In this document: piece by piece, positions 1 through 10,855 of the stretch
How the letters are laid out: every line of letters starts with the position of its first letter
Position numbering within the stretch: the stretch's first letter is position 1
Assembly: GCF_958298935.1 (NCBI RefSeq)
Contig: NC_084943.1
Location: 1,498,001-1,562,000 of the forward strand
Direction of reading: 5' to 3'
DNA: 64,000 nt
Origin: Phragmites australis
Taxonomy: Eukaryota; Streptophyta; Magnoliopsida; Poales; Poaceae
Translations under genes and position numbers: made by a program
Notes under the pieces: model-generated
What the model was told of the DNA's origin: nothing
Databases searched by the model: none
The model's input: only the letters and a program-made list of their open reading frames with translations

Positions 1-1698
1 TCCAAGCTCTTCGAATTCGGAAAAGAATGGTAACTTGGAGAGTTTGATGGAGCGGCGAAGAGCAAAGAATATTCTGAAGTTTGAACTAGACAAATGGTTA
101 ATGGACATGCAAGCTGCTGATGCAATTCAGAAAATGGAGGAGGTGTCACGCTTCCGTGTTCAGGTTCCCTCCATTTCCACAACAAGGCGTATTATTCCGT
201 TTGACCCTTCAAACGTTTCAGAGGAAATAGTGGAGTTACCACAAATTCCTGATTCAGCACCATCTGTTCTCCTTCCCTGGAGAAAACCATTTGATATTCC
301 ATTCGACCAAATAGTGGACCATGACAGGCAATTGCGGGAAACTTGGACTCCTCGCTCATACTTTCCATCAGCTCAGCATAGAAAGCATGGGAACTTATAC
401 GCACGGCAGTCTACTCATCTGCAACACAATGGCATAAAGCCAGAAAAGCCTGAACTTGGTGGAAAAAATGCTTGTGATAGTCACTCAGACAGCGATTCTG
501 AGCAAACAGGGAACAATGGCAAGTTGTTCGGTTCACTGGAAGCATGTATAGGTGAAGAAATTAAAATACTAAGCTCAGCAATTTCAGATGCTTGTGTGTT
601 GGAAGTAAATTATGGAAGTAATGAAGGCACTAAAAACACTGATTCTAGCGATGGCACGACTTCATTTTATGTCCAGAAATCCAAATCCAGCACTTCAGAA
701 ACAAAGGATTCGGTTTGTGCAGGTAAAATTGTTCATTTTTTCACATTATAACAGATGTAATGCAATTTACCTTTCTGAAACATTTGCTCAATTGAGGCTT
801 ATGTTGTGCAGGTAGTGAGCAATTGACATCGTGTCCTGTATCCAAAGAAAATAATTTTGAGCAACATATTGTTGAAGCAGACTCAATCAGTGAAGTTAAC
901 TCATTGTTTAAGTGTCGCATGGAGGAAGTACTAGTGCAGTCCATTTCAGAGTCCAGTATATGTCAACCCTTGACAGTTAAACTTGAAGATGAGTTTCGTG
1001 CCACATTATCTTCAGACTGTGGGATGCATTTCATTGAAGCAAGTTCAGTTGAAGAGTTGAATTCACAAATTGCACAGCTCAATGAAGAAACACTGCCATG
1101 TGCTGCTTCTGACTCCACTTGTGATAATGAGTTGATTCAAAACAGACCATGTGAAGCATTACCTGCAGAAAATGGGCATACATCTGAACTGCCAATCAAA
1201 GATGAGCATTCTTCAGATTGTACTCTTGACGAGCCAATGGCCGTGCCCGTGAAGATTGAAGCCAAGCCAAATGAGCTGCTGACTGAAGATGGTGAGCTTC
1301 CTGTTCTAAAAGCAAGCTCAGTTGAAGAGATGAACTCACTATTCAAGCAACTGGAAGAAGAGGCGCAGGCGCAGATGCCTCTAAGTCCAGAGCACATGTT
1401 TGGTCAGGATGAAGGAGAGTCTACTTCTGACGTGCTAGTTCTTGAATCGAAGACTATGGAACATATCAGTTTTGCTTTCAGACAGTTAGGCAACGGCCAT
1501 GATGAAATGAAGATGTCTGAAGATGGCGAAGTAAATCTAAATTCAGCGGAACTAAACTTAGGACTACATGTTATCGAGGCCAAAACTGGGAACACTGATG
1601 ACACATCAGATAGTGGCTCTAAGGTGACTGAGCTCAAAGATTCACCTGAAAGGGCCGAATATACTGCTGGTCAAGGGCATCCAGTTGAAGGGTTGTGA
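1..1698 (+). CDS. C-terminal exons of a large plant-specific protein (At5g17910/At2g29620-like), 5' end outside window
   Basis: The frame is open from base 2, so the start lies upstream. Two exons are visible, 2-722 and 812-1698, joined by an 89-bp GT/AG intron (723-811). Splicing keeps frame (g at 722 plus gt at 812-813 gives Gly) and the stop is 1696-1698, giving at least 535 residues. The first part has a run of R/K-rich then Pro-rich sequence with 'SAPSVLLPWRKPFDIPFD', which resembles the conserved block of large, acidic, often membrane-anchored plant proteins such as Arabidopsis At5g17910 (from memory). The second exon carries degenerate repeats of the type 'EASSVEELNSQ' and 'KASSVEEMNSLFKQLEEE', spaced roughly 60-100 residues apart. 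The function of this family is unknown to me. The 3' end is duplicated downstream at 5093. Confidence 0.72.
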
Positions 1699-1850
1699 AT
1701 TGTGATGCTACTTCTGGTCTTCTGGAGTTCTTTTTTTAGCATCTATGCGAGAAATTGGAACTAAAACAATCCTTATAAATCATCTCCCAGAGAACCAGAG
1801 AATACTCCTGACTGTCAAAAAAGACTCTGGAGCGCAACAGATCTACATGG
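1543..1850 (+). repeat. Source copy of the duplicated 3' gene end
   Basis: Coding tail, stop codon and start of the 3' UTR of the gene above. It is nearly identical to 5093-5400. Differences include an 8-bp repeat (tcttctgg) near 1717 and a few substitutions. Identity falls off after the shared 'ggagcgcaacagat'. Similarity resumes further downstream (see 2900-4090), so this is the left part of a longer tandem duplication. Confidence 0.9.
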
Positions 1851-2228
1851 CTATGTTCGTCTTTGGTTCTCTCTCTTATTGCTTTGTTTATACGGCGTTC
1901 TTTTCCTAGTAGCATGGATGATGGATGTCTAGTTTTTTCTGCGGACTCCGAGAGTTTGTGCTTGAACGTTATTCGTCTGTTTCATACTATTTTACTGATA
2001 TAGTATTATGAAATTCCAAGAGATGACATGTTGGATTAATCTGTAATTGAGTTACTATTGCCTGTGGGGGCACAACACAACAAGCCGATAAAAGAAGTCT
2101 TTGCGTTAACAAATGACACCTACATATATGTGAACTGTAGCATTGCTGCACAGCATGCTCATATCGTGCAGCGCGCTGTGCATGACAGCATCGCTGTGCA
2201 GGCCTGCAGGACTTAAAACTAAAATTAA

Positions 2229-2548
2229 GGTAGTGTTTGGTTTGTGGGACGGGGTGGGACGGAGCGGTTTCATCCCGTTTTTGAGCTGTTTGGTTGGAGT
2301 TCAGTGGGATGGAATGGTTCTGAATCAGAGAATATTCTTCAAAGATTCGGGACAGATCCGTTCCAAAAAAAAGGTTGAACGCAGCCATCCCACTTGGGAC
2401 GGGTCACTGACGGTGGGCTCGAAATCTAAAATGGACTCGTTCCATCCCACCCACCAAACAAACATCTAATTCCGAACCATCCCATTCCATCCCTAAATAT
2501 ATGAATGGAATCATCCCATCCCACCTCACTCTTCAACCAAACACTAAC
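2229..2548. mobile_element. Tourist-like MITE (PIF/Harbinger type)
   Basis: A 320-bp element with matching ends: GGTAGTGTTTGGTT on the left, and the reverse complement of the right end is GTTAGTGTTTGGTT (13 of 14 match). It is flanked by TAA at 2226-2228 and 2549-2551, the 3-bp target duplication typical of PIF/Harbinger. The interior is rich in GGGATGGAA/TTCCATCCC words in opposite orientation. It has no coding capacity. It sits in the first copy of the duplicated block only. Confidence 0.8.
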
Positions 2549-2551
2549 TAA

Positions 2552-3653
2552 GATGGCATCTGAACTGACTAGCCTCCGTGTGTCTGGAATACATCTGGTC
2601 GGGTTCTATTATACTATGAGTTGCGTTGCAACCTTATAATCTGTCCATTTCCATATGTTTCGAACTGTGTGTGCCACATGCAGTTGTTGTTTCAGAAAAC
2701 CAAAAAAAGAAAACACGATGCCTGGCTGTGGGCAGGCCGCTTCCTTACAGTTGTGACAGGAAGAAGACGAAAACAAACCGAAACGAGTTTATATAGGTAG
2801 TCCATTTCTGTGGTGGAACCTGAATTAAAAAAATGCAGAGGCATATTATATTGGCCTGACCAACTGTTTAATTTGGTTTGGTTCAAACTTGAAGCATGCG
2901 TGCATAGGCATGTAGTAGCTTATTCTAGTGCACATGGACCCTGAAACGACAGTTTCCTTGGTCGATCGCGTGCAGCCGTGCACCACATGCAAATATGCAA
3001 TGCATGCGTGCTTATAGTTATATATGTTGACCGTCTAGCGTGCGTGCTTTTCTATTTCACAATCTTGTTTATGTATCGTCGCACACTTTTGTGCTGGTGA
3101 AGTTTCGAACAAGGCCAGTTTGTGTGCGCGTGGTACATACAACACCCGTGTTGTTGCACGATTTTTTTTTTTAAAGGAACGTCCTTTTTCCTGCCTCCCT
3201 GCATGAAGCATACACTCAGCTATCTATTATTACGAGTTTCAAACATAGGAAATAAAAAAGGCAACAAATAACAATAGTTCATAAGTTCCAAATGACTGAA
3301 AGAAAACTTAATCGTATAGTCTATTAGTAGCCAATGCTTGACGAAGATCTCTATGACCGTAGTCTTTAGATGTTGCATGCTCATTTCATCCTCTCTTTCC
3401 GCCTCTTTTTACAGCAAGGACCAAAAGCGAGCCTGGTGGATCCCCGGAAGACAACCTTCATGAAAAGATTTGTTTTTGTTTTGTCAAAGATAGATAATGC
3501 TGTTTCTGCACGAATTATATTTGACAAACTATGGGCCGGCGGATTGGAGGAAATAGTATCGCAATGCAGGCATAATATGTTTAATTACTCGAAGGGACTG
3601 TCTAGCTTCCAGGCCGGCGTTTAACAATTCCAAATTTTTTAGAAGTTGGTTCA
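2552..3653. other. Non-coding downstream DNA; left copy of the tandem duplication
   Basis: No gene seen. Stretches around 2920-3110 resemble 6420-6560: a cgatcg/cacatgc-rich part followed by 'cttttgtgctggtgaagtt' versus 'cttttgtgctgataaagtt'. They therefore belong to the same duplicated block as the gene tail. A T-run lies at 3162-3172. The short open frame at 3370-3624 has no recognisable similarity. Confidence 0.6.
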
Positions 3654-3819
3654 TAAGGCATGTTTGTTTTTTTATTTTGATTATAGATTTTAGCACCAGA
3701 AGCAAAAACAAAAGGTTTTACTATAAAATCCTACAATCCATAATCTGATGAGAAGTTTTCACAGACTTTATACACTGGACTGGATTATCATAATTTAAAG
3801 CTAAAATAAATAAGCCTTA
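3654..3819. mobile_element. Small inverted-repeat element (MITE-like)
   Basis: Ends are TAAGGCATGTTTG on the left and ..AAATAAGCCTTA on the right, an inverted repeat of about 13 bp with mismatches. The interior is AT-rich and partly self-complementary (tagattttagc near 3684 versus taatttaaagctaaa near 3801). The length is about 166 bp and it has no coding capacity. The family cannot be assigned with confidence. Confidence 0.5.
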
Positions 3820-3869
3820 AGTGGAGTTTGCCGGTTTTCAGATGACTAGAAACCAACCAGAAATATGTA

Positions 3870-4100
3870 CATTGAAGAATTGCTTCCAAATGTACTCAAC
3901 ACAAACACAGATGTGAAATTGAAATGGATAAACATATAAAACAGCTTGACTGGCATTGCAAGATTGGACAAGCATACCAGACAATTGAGAGGATACACGG
4001 AAGGAAAGAAGAGTTGAGGAGCATTGTTAATTGGGAGAACAGGATTAGGAAGGGGAGAGAAAAGCCGAGCCTAGGTGTTCTTATCATGTGGATAAGACGT
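3870..4100. repeat. Left member of a diverged duplicate pair with 8100-8310
   Basis: Shared words in the same order and orientation are gcttccaaatg, agatgtgaaa..gaaatg, aagcata..agaca and gaga.gatac. They match the segment at about 8115-8280. The order agrees with the gene-tail copy at 1543/5093, so both belong to one ancient tandem duplication. No convincing coding frame is conserved between the two. Confidence 0.55.
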
Positions 4101-4572
4101 GGTCAGCTTAATTCAGAGCATACACCGTAGAAGATTATTCAGGGTCTTCATGAGGTGTGTGAAGAACCAAGTTAAAATATGTTGTGGTTTATATGTGATT
4201 AGTAATTGATAAGGTTATAGATTTAGTTTAATGATGGTTAGATTACATTAGCATGTATATGTATTGTAATTATGATCATAACTAACCAAAGTTACATAGA
4301 AAATAGAGTTGACATATTTTTCTCTAAATCTAGGAAAATTGTACACGTTGGACGGTCAGTCGCCTAGGATTTTGAATTCACTGGATAGTCCGACATCCAG
4401 ATGGTACACATACCAAAGCATTTCAATTCAGAAGAAAAAGTTGAAGTACATGCCAGATAGTCTGGCGATAGGCACTGTGAGCGTCGGTGTACCACCCTGC
4501 GTTTTAACATTTAGAATTATAGCAAAATTCATTCCTTTTTTAAAAAATCTAACTATTAAACCAGTATAAAAT

Positions 4573-4611
<39 letters not shown>

Positions 4612-4865
4612 TTGTATGTGTGTATTCAAATATATTATTTTAGCTAAGTGATGCAAAAAGCACCAAATTAATTTTTAAATTAATCCTTGTAATAAATTGA
4701 GCATATGCATTTGGTTTAATTGCTTTTATGGTTCTTTGAGTGGATATTTGAATTTAAATCTCTCTCAAATTCAAATCTATTTCATAGATTCTTTTCATAT
4801 GAAACTCAATATAATTCAATTCTTTTGAATTCAAACCTCTTAAGTCCCGAGGCAACCAAAACTGA
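4101..4865. other. AT-rich intergenic DNA with a TA microsatellite
   Basis: No gene seen. A (TA)n tract runs from about 4576 to 4610. The rest is AT-rich unique-looking DNA between the two copies of the tandem duplication. Confidence 0.6.
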
Positions 4866-5040
4866 TCACACCGCCGCCATTCTCTATCCCTGATCTCCTC
4901 ATCCGAGCAGCCAAAAATCGATCACACCTCTATCCGTGATCTCCTCATCCAAGAAGCCAAAACCGATCACTCCTCTATCACTGATCTCCTCATTCGAGCA
5001 GCCAAAACCGATCACACCGCCGTCATTCTCCTCTGTGTTC
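4866..5040. repeat. Short tandem repeat, three units of about 46-57 bp
   Basis: Units share 'tgatctcctcat' and 'agccaaaa.cgatcac'. They begin near 4889, 4933 and 4980. On the minus strand they read as an open frame (4899-5087) repeating the pattern GVIGFG-x-x-x-EEI-x-DR. That could be coincidence of a 3n unit or a relic of a repetitive peptide. The array directly abuts the start of the duplicated gene tail at 5093. Confidence 0.6.
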
Positions 5041-5092
5041 ACATTGGCCATCACCCCATCTTTTTCCTCATCTTTTTCCTCGTCCATCTAAA

Positions 5093-5249
5093 TGCAGCGG
5101 AACTAAACTTAGGACTACATGTTATCGAGGCCAAAACTGGGAACACTGATGACACATCAGATGGTGGCTCTAAGGTGACTGAGCTCAGAGATTCACCTGA
5201 AAGGGCCGAATATACTGCTGTTCAAGGGCATCCAGTTGAAGGGTTGTGA
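5093..5249 (+). pseudogene. Truncated duplicate of the 3' coding end of the 1-1698 gene
   Basis: About 50 codons in the same frame and with the same stop (5247-5249) as 1543-1698, with only a few substitutions (for example TSDSG changed to TSDGG). There is no upstream exon, so it cannot encode the protein alone. It starts abruptly after a tandem repeat, marking the duplication breakpoint. The 3' UTR copy continues to about 5400. Confidence 0.85.
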
Positions 5250-5404
5250 ATTGTGATGCTACTTCTGGAGTTCTTTTTTTAGCATCTATGCGAGAAATTG
5301 GAACTGAAACAAACCTTATAAATTATCTCCCAGAGAACCAGAGAATACTCCTTAGTCCTTACTGTCAAAAAAGACTCTGGAGCGCAACAGATTCAATGTC
5401 ACTT

Positions 5405-6400
5405 ACTTATACCTTAAGCAAGCAATCTGATGTTAACGCGTGTACTTCGTCTTGCGATCTTGATCATCAATAAATCTCTCCCGCTCTCAATCCCTCAGGC
5501 CGTTTTATCTCTTGCACCAGTATTTCTTTCGCTTGACTCTGTTAACACATTATTTTAATCCGTCTTCTCACGCTTTGCTGCTCTCCATGCGTACAGCTAG
5601 AATCACCTTTGATTCCGTTCGGCCTCTTTGATCATTCGGCACCAAGCACCCCGCTTAACCCGATCATCTCGTCATCGACTGTCAAGTTGCATTCATCACC
5701 TACATATCATAAGATAATCAAACACGTATTTTCAACTCCATTATAGATTAGTCAAAATCAAAATCCTCAGTTAAAAGCACATCATAGAAAAAAAATGTAA
5801 ACACCGAATGATCCGACGTGTATTGCCCTCTGATCATTGGATCATCTGACGTGTGCAATATTTTATTTACTGACACACTCCTGGAAAACCCTTCAGTGTG
5901 CATACCTTTAATTGACGAACCACCTTACATGTACATCATCACCAGACAAGCTTTGCATCCTCTCTGGAAAAATTAGTCTAACGTGCACATCTTCTATCGT
6001 TGGACCATCCAGCGTATAGAATCACACCAAACACGTTTTGCAAACTCTCTGAAAAAATTAGTCTAGCGTCCGGTGCTACCCATCGTCGAACCATCTGATG
6101 TGTTAATGGATTTTCTCTACTGAATCAAAACCCTCTAGTGTGAAATCTTCCTGAGCACCGGACCATTCGATGTGTTCATTTCACTAGACGCTGGACCATT
6201 CAATGAGGCAAATTTTTCTGGATTCAGAGACAAAAAATTCCAAATTTATTTTCTGTGCACCTTTACTTAGACATGATCATAATTGCAATACATAAATATG
6301 CTCATGCAATCCCAAAAATCATCAAACCAAAATTAACAACCTTATCAATCACTTGTCACTAAAAACTAAATCACATTTCAACTTGTTTTCTCACATATTC
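5405..6400. repeat. Degenerate LTR-like repeat remnant
   Basis: Contains loosely repeated words of the form 'ggaccatc..gatgtgt' (for example near 5810, 6000, 6085, 6155 and 6185). They are reminiscent of the CCGG-type direct repeats inside the solo LTR at 50299. Followed by AT-rich sequence. No ends or target duplications could be found, so the assignment is tentative. It is absent from the first copy of the duplicated block, so it inserted after duplication or was lost there. Confidence 0.35.
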
Positions 6401-6557
6401 TACTAGCACAGGTGGATGCAAAACCTAGAGCTTCTTGTTCGATCGTATGTACCACATACGATTCATGCATATACGTAGGATGTCATCGCCTATGTACGTG
6501 CTCCTATTTCCTCCTCTTATTTATCCCTACATGTACGCTTTTGTGCTGATAAAGTTA

Positions 6558-7528
6558 GCGTGTGTTTAGTTGCTTGTATATATTTTTTTAAGCTGCAGCT
6601 TATATTCTGAACGAGTAGATGTAGGCTAAGCGGATGAAATAACTTAAAAAGAAGGGTATTTGGTTGTTTACATAGGCGGATACAATGACCATTTGAAGGT
6701 GTTTGGTTACCTGCATGGGCAGATGCAGTGACTCCATATATGAGATTAACGAATGAGCATGTTGCAGTACTGTAGCAGATGCAATGTATCTACCAGGTTA
6801 GGCTCCATAAAGAAGCTCGATTCGGACGTATCCACCAGACCAGACTCCAACCGTATAATTTTATCCGCGAATGTAGCAACGAACAGTGCATGCAAACAAC
6901 CAAACGACCTTTTTTCCGTGGGAATATAAGCATAGGCAGAGCCAAGATGCAGAGATGGTCAAATGGGCCATTCGAGCCGCCCCGGCTACGGCACGGCCTA
7001 AACGGCCCAGCTACTATAACGGGCCGTGCTGTGCCAGCCCGCGTGCCTCCCTATCGGCCCACGGCACGGCCCGTCGGTCACCGTGTCGTGCCGGGTCGGC
7101 CCGGGAACGATTTCGGCCCGACGGCACGGTCGGCCCGGCGAGCACAGTGCCACGGGTGGCCCATTGGCAGAGTTAGCTCGAAAACATAAAAAAATAGCTA
7201 CAAAATTAAAAAAAATATATATAATAGATAAAAATATAAAAAAATAGCTACAAAATTAAAAATATATATAAGAATAGAAAATAACCGGACTTATGCGTGG
7301 CGGGCTGGATCGTGCCGGCCTGGGCTGGGTCATGCCCGTGCCGACTCGACTCGGCCGGGCCGTGCTATGCCGGCACGCCGTGCCACGCGCTCGGCCCAGG
7401 CACGGCCTATGGCCTCGTACCGTGCCTGGACCGTACCTACAGTGTCATGCCTCAGATCAGCCTAGTAGGGACGGCCCATTTAGGCATCTTTAACAGGATG
7501 TCTCTGATGCGGAAAACCAAACACACTC
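6558..7528. mobile_element. Large Tourist-like (PIF/Harbinger) element, host of a nested hAT-like insertion
   Basis: Left end GCGTGTGTTTAGTTGC; the reverse complement of the right end is GAGTGTGTTTGGTTTT. It is flanked by TTA at 6555-6557 and 7529-7531, the PIF/Harbinger target duplication. Total length is 971 bp, of which about 543 bp (6950-7492) is the later insertion, so the original was about 420 bp. It encodes no transposase. It lies in the second copy of the tandem duplication and is missing from the first, which dates it after the duplication. Confidence 0.75.
6950..7492. mobile_element. hAT-like non-autonomous element, copy 1 (GGCCCGG-arm family)
   Basis: GC-rich arms built from GGCCCG/GGCACGG words flank an AT-rich centre (about 7180-7290). 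Ends resemble the other family members: left ..GATGGTCAAATGGGCC, right GGCCCATTTAGGCATCTTTA. Putative 8-bp target duplication CCAAGATG (6942-6949) and ACAGGATG (7493-7500) matches at 6 of 8, consistent with the oldest insertion of the four. It is nested in the Tourist-like element. Confidence 0.65.
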
Positions 7529-7547
7529 TTAGTTTGCCACCAATTCG

Positions 7548-7606
<59 letters not shown>
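7548..7606. repeat. (TA)n microsatellite
   Basis: About 29 uninterrupted TA dinucleotides just outside the right end of the Tourist-like element. Probably highly length-variable. Confidence 0.95.
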
Positions 7607-7608
<2 letters not shown>

Positions 7609-9490
7609 ACTTATAGACGTACACACACTCATATTTACATGTACGTATTGAAAACCGAAGACGTGGAACTTGAAGATTGATGAACTCATCGTAGACGTCT
7701 CTCTGTAAACGGGTACATTATCTACCACTAAAAGAAAATCTCATATTAATAAGATACTCAGGGAGCAAATCTAAGATTTGATTTGTGATGGGTAGAAGAT
7801 ACAACCAACTTTACTATCTAAGTCGAGGCTCGGTTTTCGTGTTGTACAAACTTAACATGTACTGCACGATTTAAGTTGGCAAACAAGAGAATAAGTCAAT
7901 AATGCAGATTAAGCTTAATTATTGATTAGGAAGTGCATGCCTATCATCTATCGCTGATACATAATTTGAGAACTTGGCCCCAGACTGAATCGTCGACTAC
8001 CGTATACGAATGAAAAATACAGACTACAGAGGCGGCAATGACCTGGACTTCGAAGCACACAAGTAGCTAGCATTGCCTGAAAGGCTGGAACTCCTTGCAG
8101 AGGCTCGAGGAGAAGTTGCTTCCGAATGGGCTCGACGCAAACAAAACATGTTAGCAGATGTGAAAGGGAAATGAATAACACTCAGGCTGCAAAATTGGAG
8201 AAGCATATAAGACAAGGGAGAAGATACAAGGAATTGAGGTAGATTAGAGTTGCCTTGTTAAAATTAGGGGTAACAAGATCAGGATGGAGAAAGAAAAAAA
8301 AAACATAATTTTTTCAGAGGTGGAACAACAATATGAAATTTTCATTAGACGTACTGTTTATATATGGATGCATTTCACCTGATGAATGACACCGTTCTGT
8401 ACAAATCAACTCTGGATGCCTGGATGGAATAATATATTAAGTGATAGCAATTTCTTGAAGGTTATACGGCACTAGGTGGTGTCATCTCGTGTGAATCGAT
8501 CGGGAGATACGTCCCAAATTCAAGGAAAGTTGTGGCCACTATCATGTAGTAGTAGTACATCGTGAGATGTATCATGCATGAACTTAAAGCTTAATTAAGG
8601 TACGATACGAAATACTGCTAGGATATTTTTGAAATTGGACTATCAGAGGCCAGAAAACATGGTGCGAAATGGATAAATGTAAACGTGCATGGAGGCATTG
8701 ATCAAGCCCCAGTCACGCACTAAAGAAAATGGAGTAGATAAAAACAAACATTATCTGCCGCTGAGAGGCTAGACTAGACTTCATCCTCGAGCTCCCAACG
8801 TCATTATCGTGCATGATCAAATCACACACCAACTCCTGCATCACAAATTTAGTAAATGTATTAATATACACGACACCTGGTCTGAAGAATTATAATATTG
8901 TAGTTAAGTTTTATAGTGAAGTGTGGAAGAGCGTGAGACGACCGTTTCCCTGCCTCGTGTCCCTTTCGTTTCATTTCTTCATCTACTCTCACGCGCTGCT
9001 CTAGTAGAATTTTCAGATTTTAGTTTTTTTTCAAAAACTTTTTTTTACATATGGACCTACGAGAAAGTAATGTTAAAAAATAGATTATCTTTACAGTGAC
9101 ATGACTCTTAACGTTGTTGATAAATAGTATGATGTTGTAGTAATTGGTGACGTGGTAGCTGTTAAGTCCAACGTACAAGATCATATGTGATAGTTATCAC
9201 GACATTAATTGTTACAGCGATATATTATTCAACCACGAAAACAAATTTAAAATAATTTACTTTTAGAAATTACTTTTACAGAGGTCTTGTTATTTGTAGA
9301 ATTTGTTTTTAAAAGATCAAAATGTAAAAAATCCACCGCTGCTCTCCTGCTTCCTACGCGACTTGATCGGAAAGAAAGTTCTATAAGACCTTTTATTATT
9401 AAAAAAAAAAAGAGGGAGACATAACGTAAATAAGAGGAAATTTTTGCCGAATCTTATTAATTGTCTTCCGCTCGGTCGGCCTCGCACGTA
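7607..9490. other. Intergenic DNA, including the right end of the tandem duplication and the upstream region of the NHL gene
   Basis: No gene seen. 8100-8310 resembles 3870-4100. After about 8310 the similarity to the left copy fades. 9000-9300 is AT-rich with several A/T runs. Confidence 0.6.
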
Positions 9491-9499
9491 CATAAATAA
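9491..9499 (+). promoter_or_regulatory. Candidate TATA box of the NHL gene
   Basis: CATAAATAA lies about 130 bp upstream of the ATG at 9627, followed by a CT-rich leader (ctctctcgctctctcc) directly before the start codon. The position fits a plant class II promoter. Inferred from sequence only. Confidence 0.45.
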
Positions 9500-9626
9500 A
9501 CGTAGGCAACGTTCACTCGCACGCTGCTCCATTTCCATTTCGTCGTTGCCCGCCTCGATCGGCTCAGCTCAGACAGCTCACAACAACCCAGCTTCAGCTT
9601 CTGCTTCAGCCTCTCTCGCTCTCTCC

Positions 9627-10484
9627 ATGGCCGACCGCGTCCACCCCATGCCACCGCCCACCTCCTCCTCCCCGCCTCGACGACCCGATCAACAAGCGGA
9701 CGCGGACGCTGCTGCGGCGCTCACGGAGACGACGCCGCTGCACCCGTCCTTCCGCCGCCCTTTGGCTCCGCCGCCGGGCACCTACATCATACAGGTCCCC
9801 AAGGACCAGGTCCTCCACGTCCCGCCCCCGGACCGCGCCCGCCGCTACAGGAAGCTCGCCGCGCGCCCCGCCAGACGCCGACTCCTCCGCCGAGCCTGCT
9901 GCTTCTCCTGCGCTGCCGTCATCATCCTCGTCCTCCTCGCCGCGGCTTTCGTGGGCGCCGTGTACCTCATCTTCCGGCCCCGCGCGCCATCCTTCTCCGT
10001 CGCGTCCATCTCCATCCGCGGCCTCGACAACCCCACCCTCTCCTCGTCATCCACGCTCTCCCCGGAGCTCGACGCCGGCGTGCGCGCGGACAACGGCGCC
10101 AACAAGAAGGTCGGCATCGACTACCGCGACGGCTGGGAGGTGGCCGTTTCCTACTCCGGTGTGCGGCTCGCGTCCGGGGACTCGCCCGCGTTCTACCAGC
10201 CGCCAAGAAACGTGACGGTGTTCCCGGCGGCGTTGAGGGGCCAGGGGGTGAGCTTCACGGAGGAGCAGAGGAGGCAGCTGGCCGCTGATCAGGCGGCCGG
10301 CGCGGTGCCGCTGACGGTGGAGGCAAGGGTGCCGGTGCGGTTGAGGTTCGGGAAGGTGTTGCGGACGTGGACGGTGGACGTGAAGGCGAGTTGCGACGTG
10401 GCGGTGGACAAGCTGGCAGGGAACGCGGCGGCGGCGAACAGGGGGTGCAGGGTCAGGGTCAAGCCGCTCTGGTGGTGGTGGTGA
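9627..10484 (+). CDS. NDR1/HIN1-like (NHL) LEA_2 family membrane protein
   Basis: Single-exon gene of 285 residues. The start is the first ATG after a CT-rich leader; the frame stays open upstream to 9444, but that stretch is untranslated-looking. Residues 1-50 are Pro/Ala-rich. Residues 53-68 read YIIQVPKDQVLHVPPP, the block typical of NHL6/NHL13-type proteins. 70-90 is strongly basic, and 91-116 is one hydrophobic membrane segment. 118-270 is the LEA_2 domain with the 'N-x-x-NKKVGIDY' motif at about 155-167. The family is type II-like, in the plasma membrane or ER, linked to pathogen and abiotic stress responses. The product ends in five Trp. The coding region is extremely GC-rich, as usual for intronless grass genes. 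The exact family member is not resolved. Confidence 0.9.
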   Translation: MADRVHPMPPPTSSSPPRRPDQQADADAAAALTETTPLHPSFRRPLAPPPGTYIIQVPKDQVLHVPPPDRARRYRKLAARPARRRLLRRACCFSCAAVIILVLLAAAFVGAVYLIFRPRAPSFSVASISIRGLDNPTLSSSSTLSPELDAGVRADNGANKKVGIDYRDGWEVAVSYSGVRLASGDSPAFYQPPRNVTVFPAALRGQGVSFTEEQRRQLAADQAAGAVPLTVEARVPVRLRFGKVLRTWTVDVKASCDVAVDKLAGNAAAANRGCRVRVKPLWWWW

Positions 10485-10855
10485 TCGCCGGCGCCACCGC
10501 TAGCTCATGCGTGGGTAATGCTGCCGCTTAACAATGCATTGAACACAGAGATTAAGTCCTACTTAGTATTCCGCCTGTGAAGTAAATTAATCTCAATGTC
10601 TAGAGAATTTTTGGGGTGTATATTTTGGAATCAATGTGAAGACTGTCGGTTATTCAGTATACAGAATTCTCGGTTGCACTATGTCGTAACTGGGGTGAAA
10701 TTAATATGGCAAATAAAATATATGTTCTTTATCAAGAATATTTGGCGGTTTAGTACTATGCTATATTATTGATGATTTATATTTATATGGTATTTTACAC
10801 TTTCATTTCCTTTCAACATTCAGATATAAGTTAAGATAATGTAATAATGAATAAT

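Noticed and set aside
7297..7680. 127-codon open frame ending in Tyr-Ile repeats
   Set aside because: It runs through a transposon arm and then through a (TA)n microsatellite, which reads as Tyr-Ile.
9444..9626. Upstream extension of the NHL open frame
   Set aside because: The extra 61 residues match nothing in the family, include the TATA and leader region, and begin at a non-conserved ATG.
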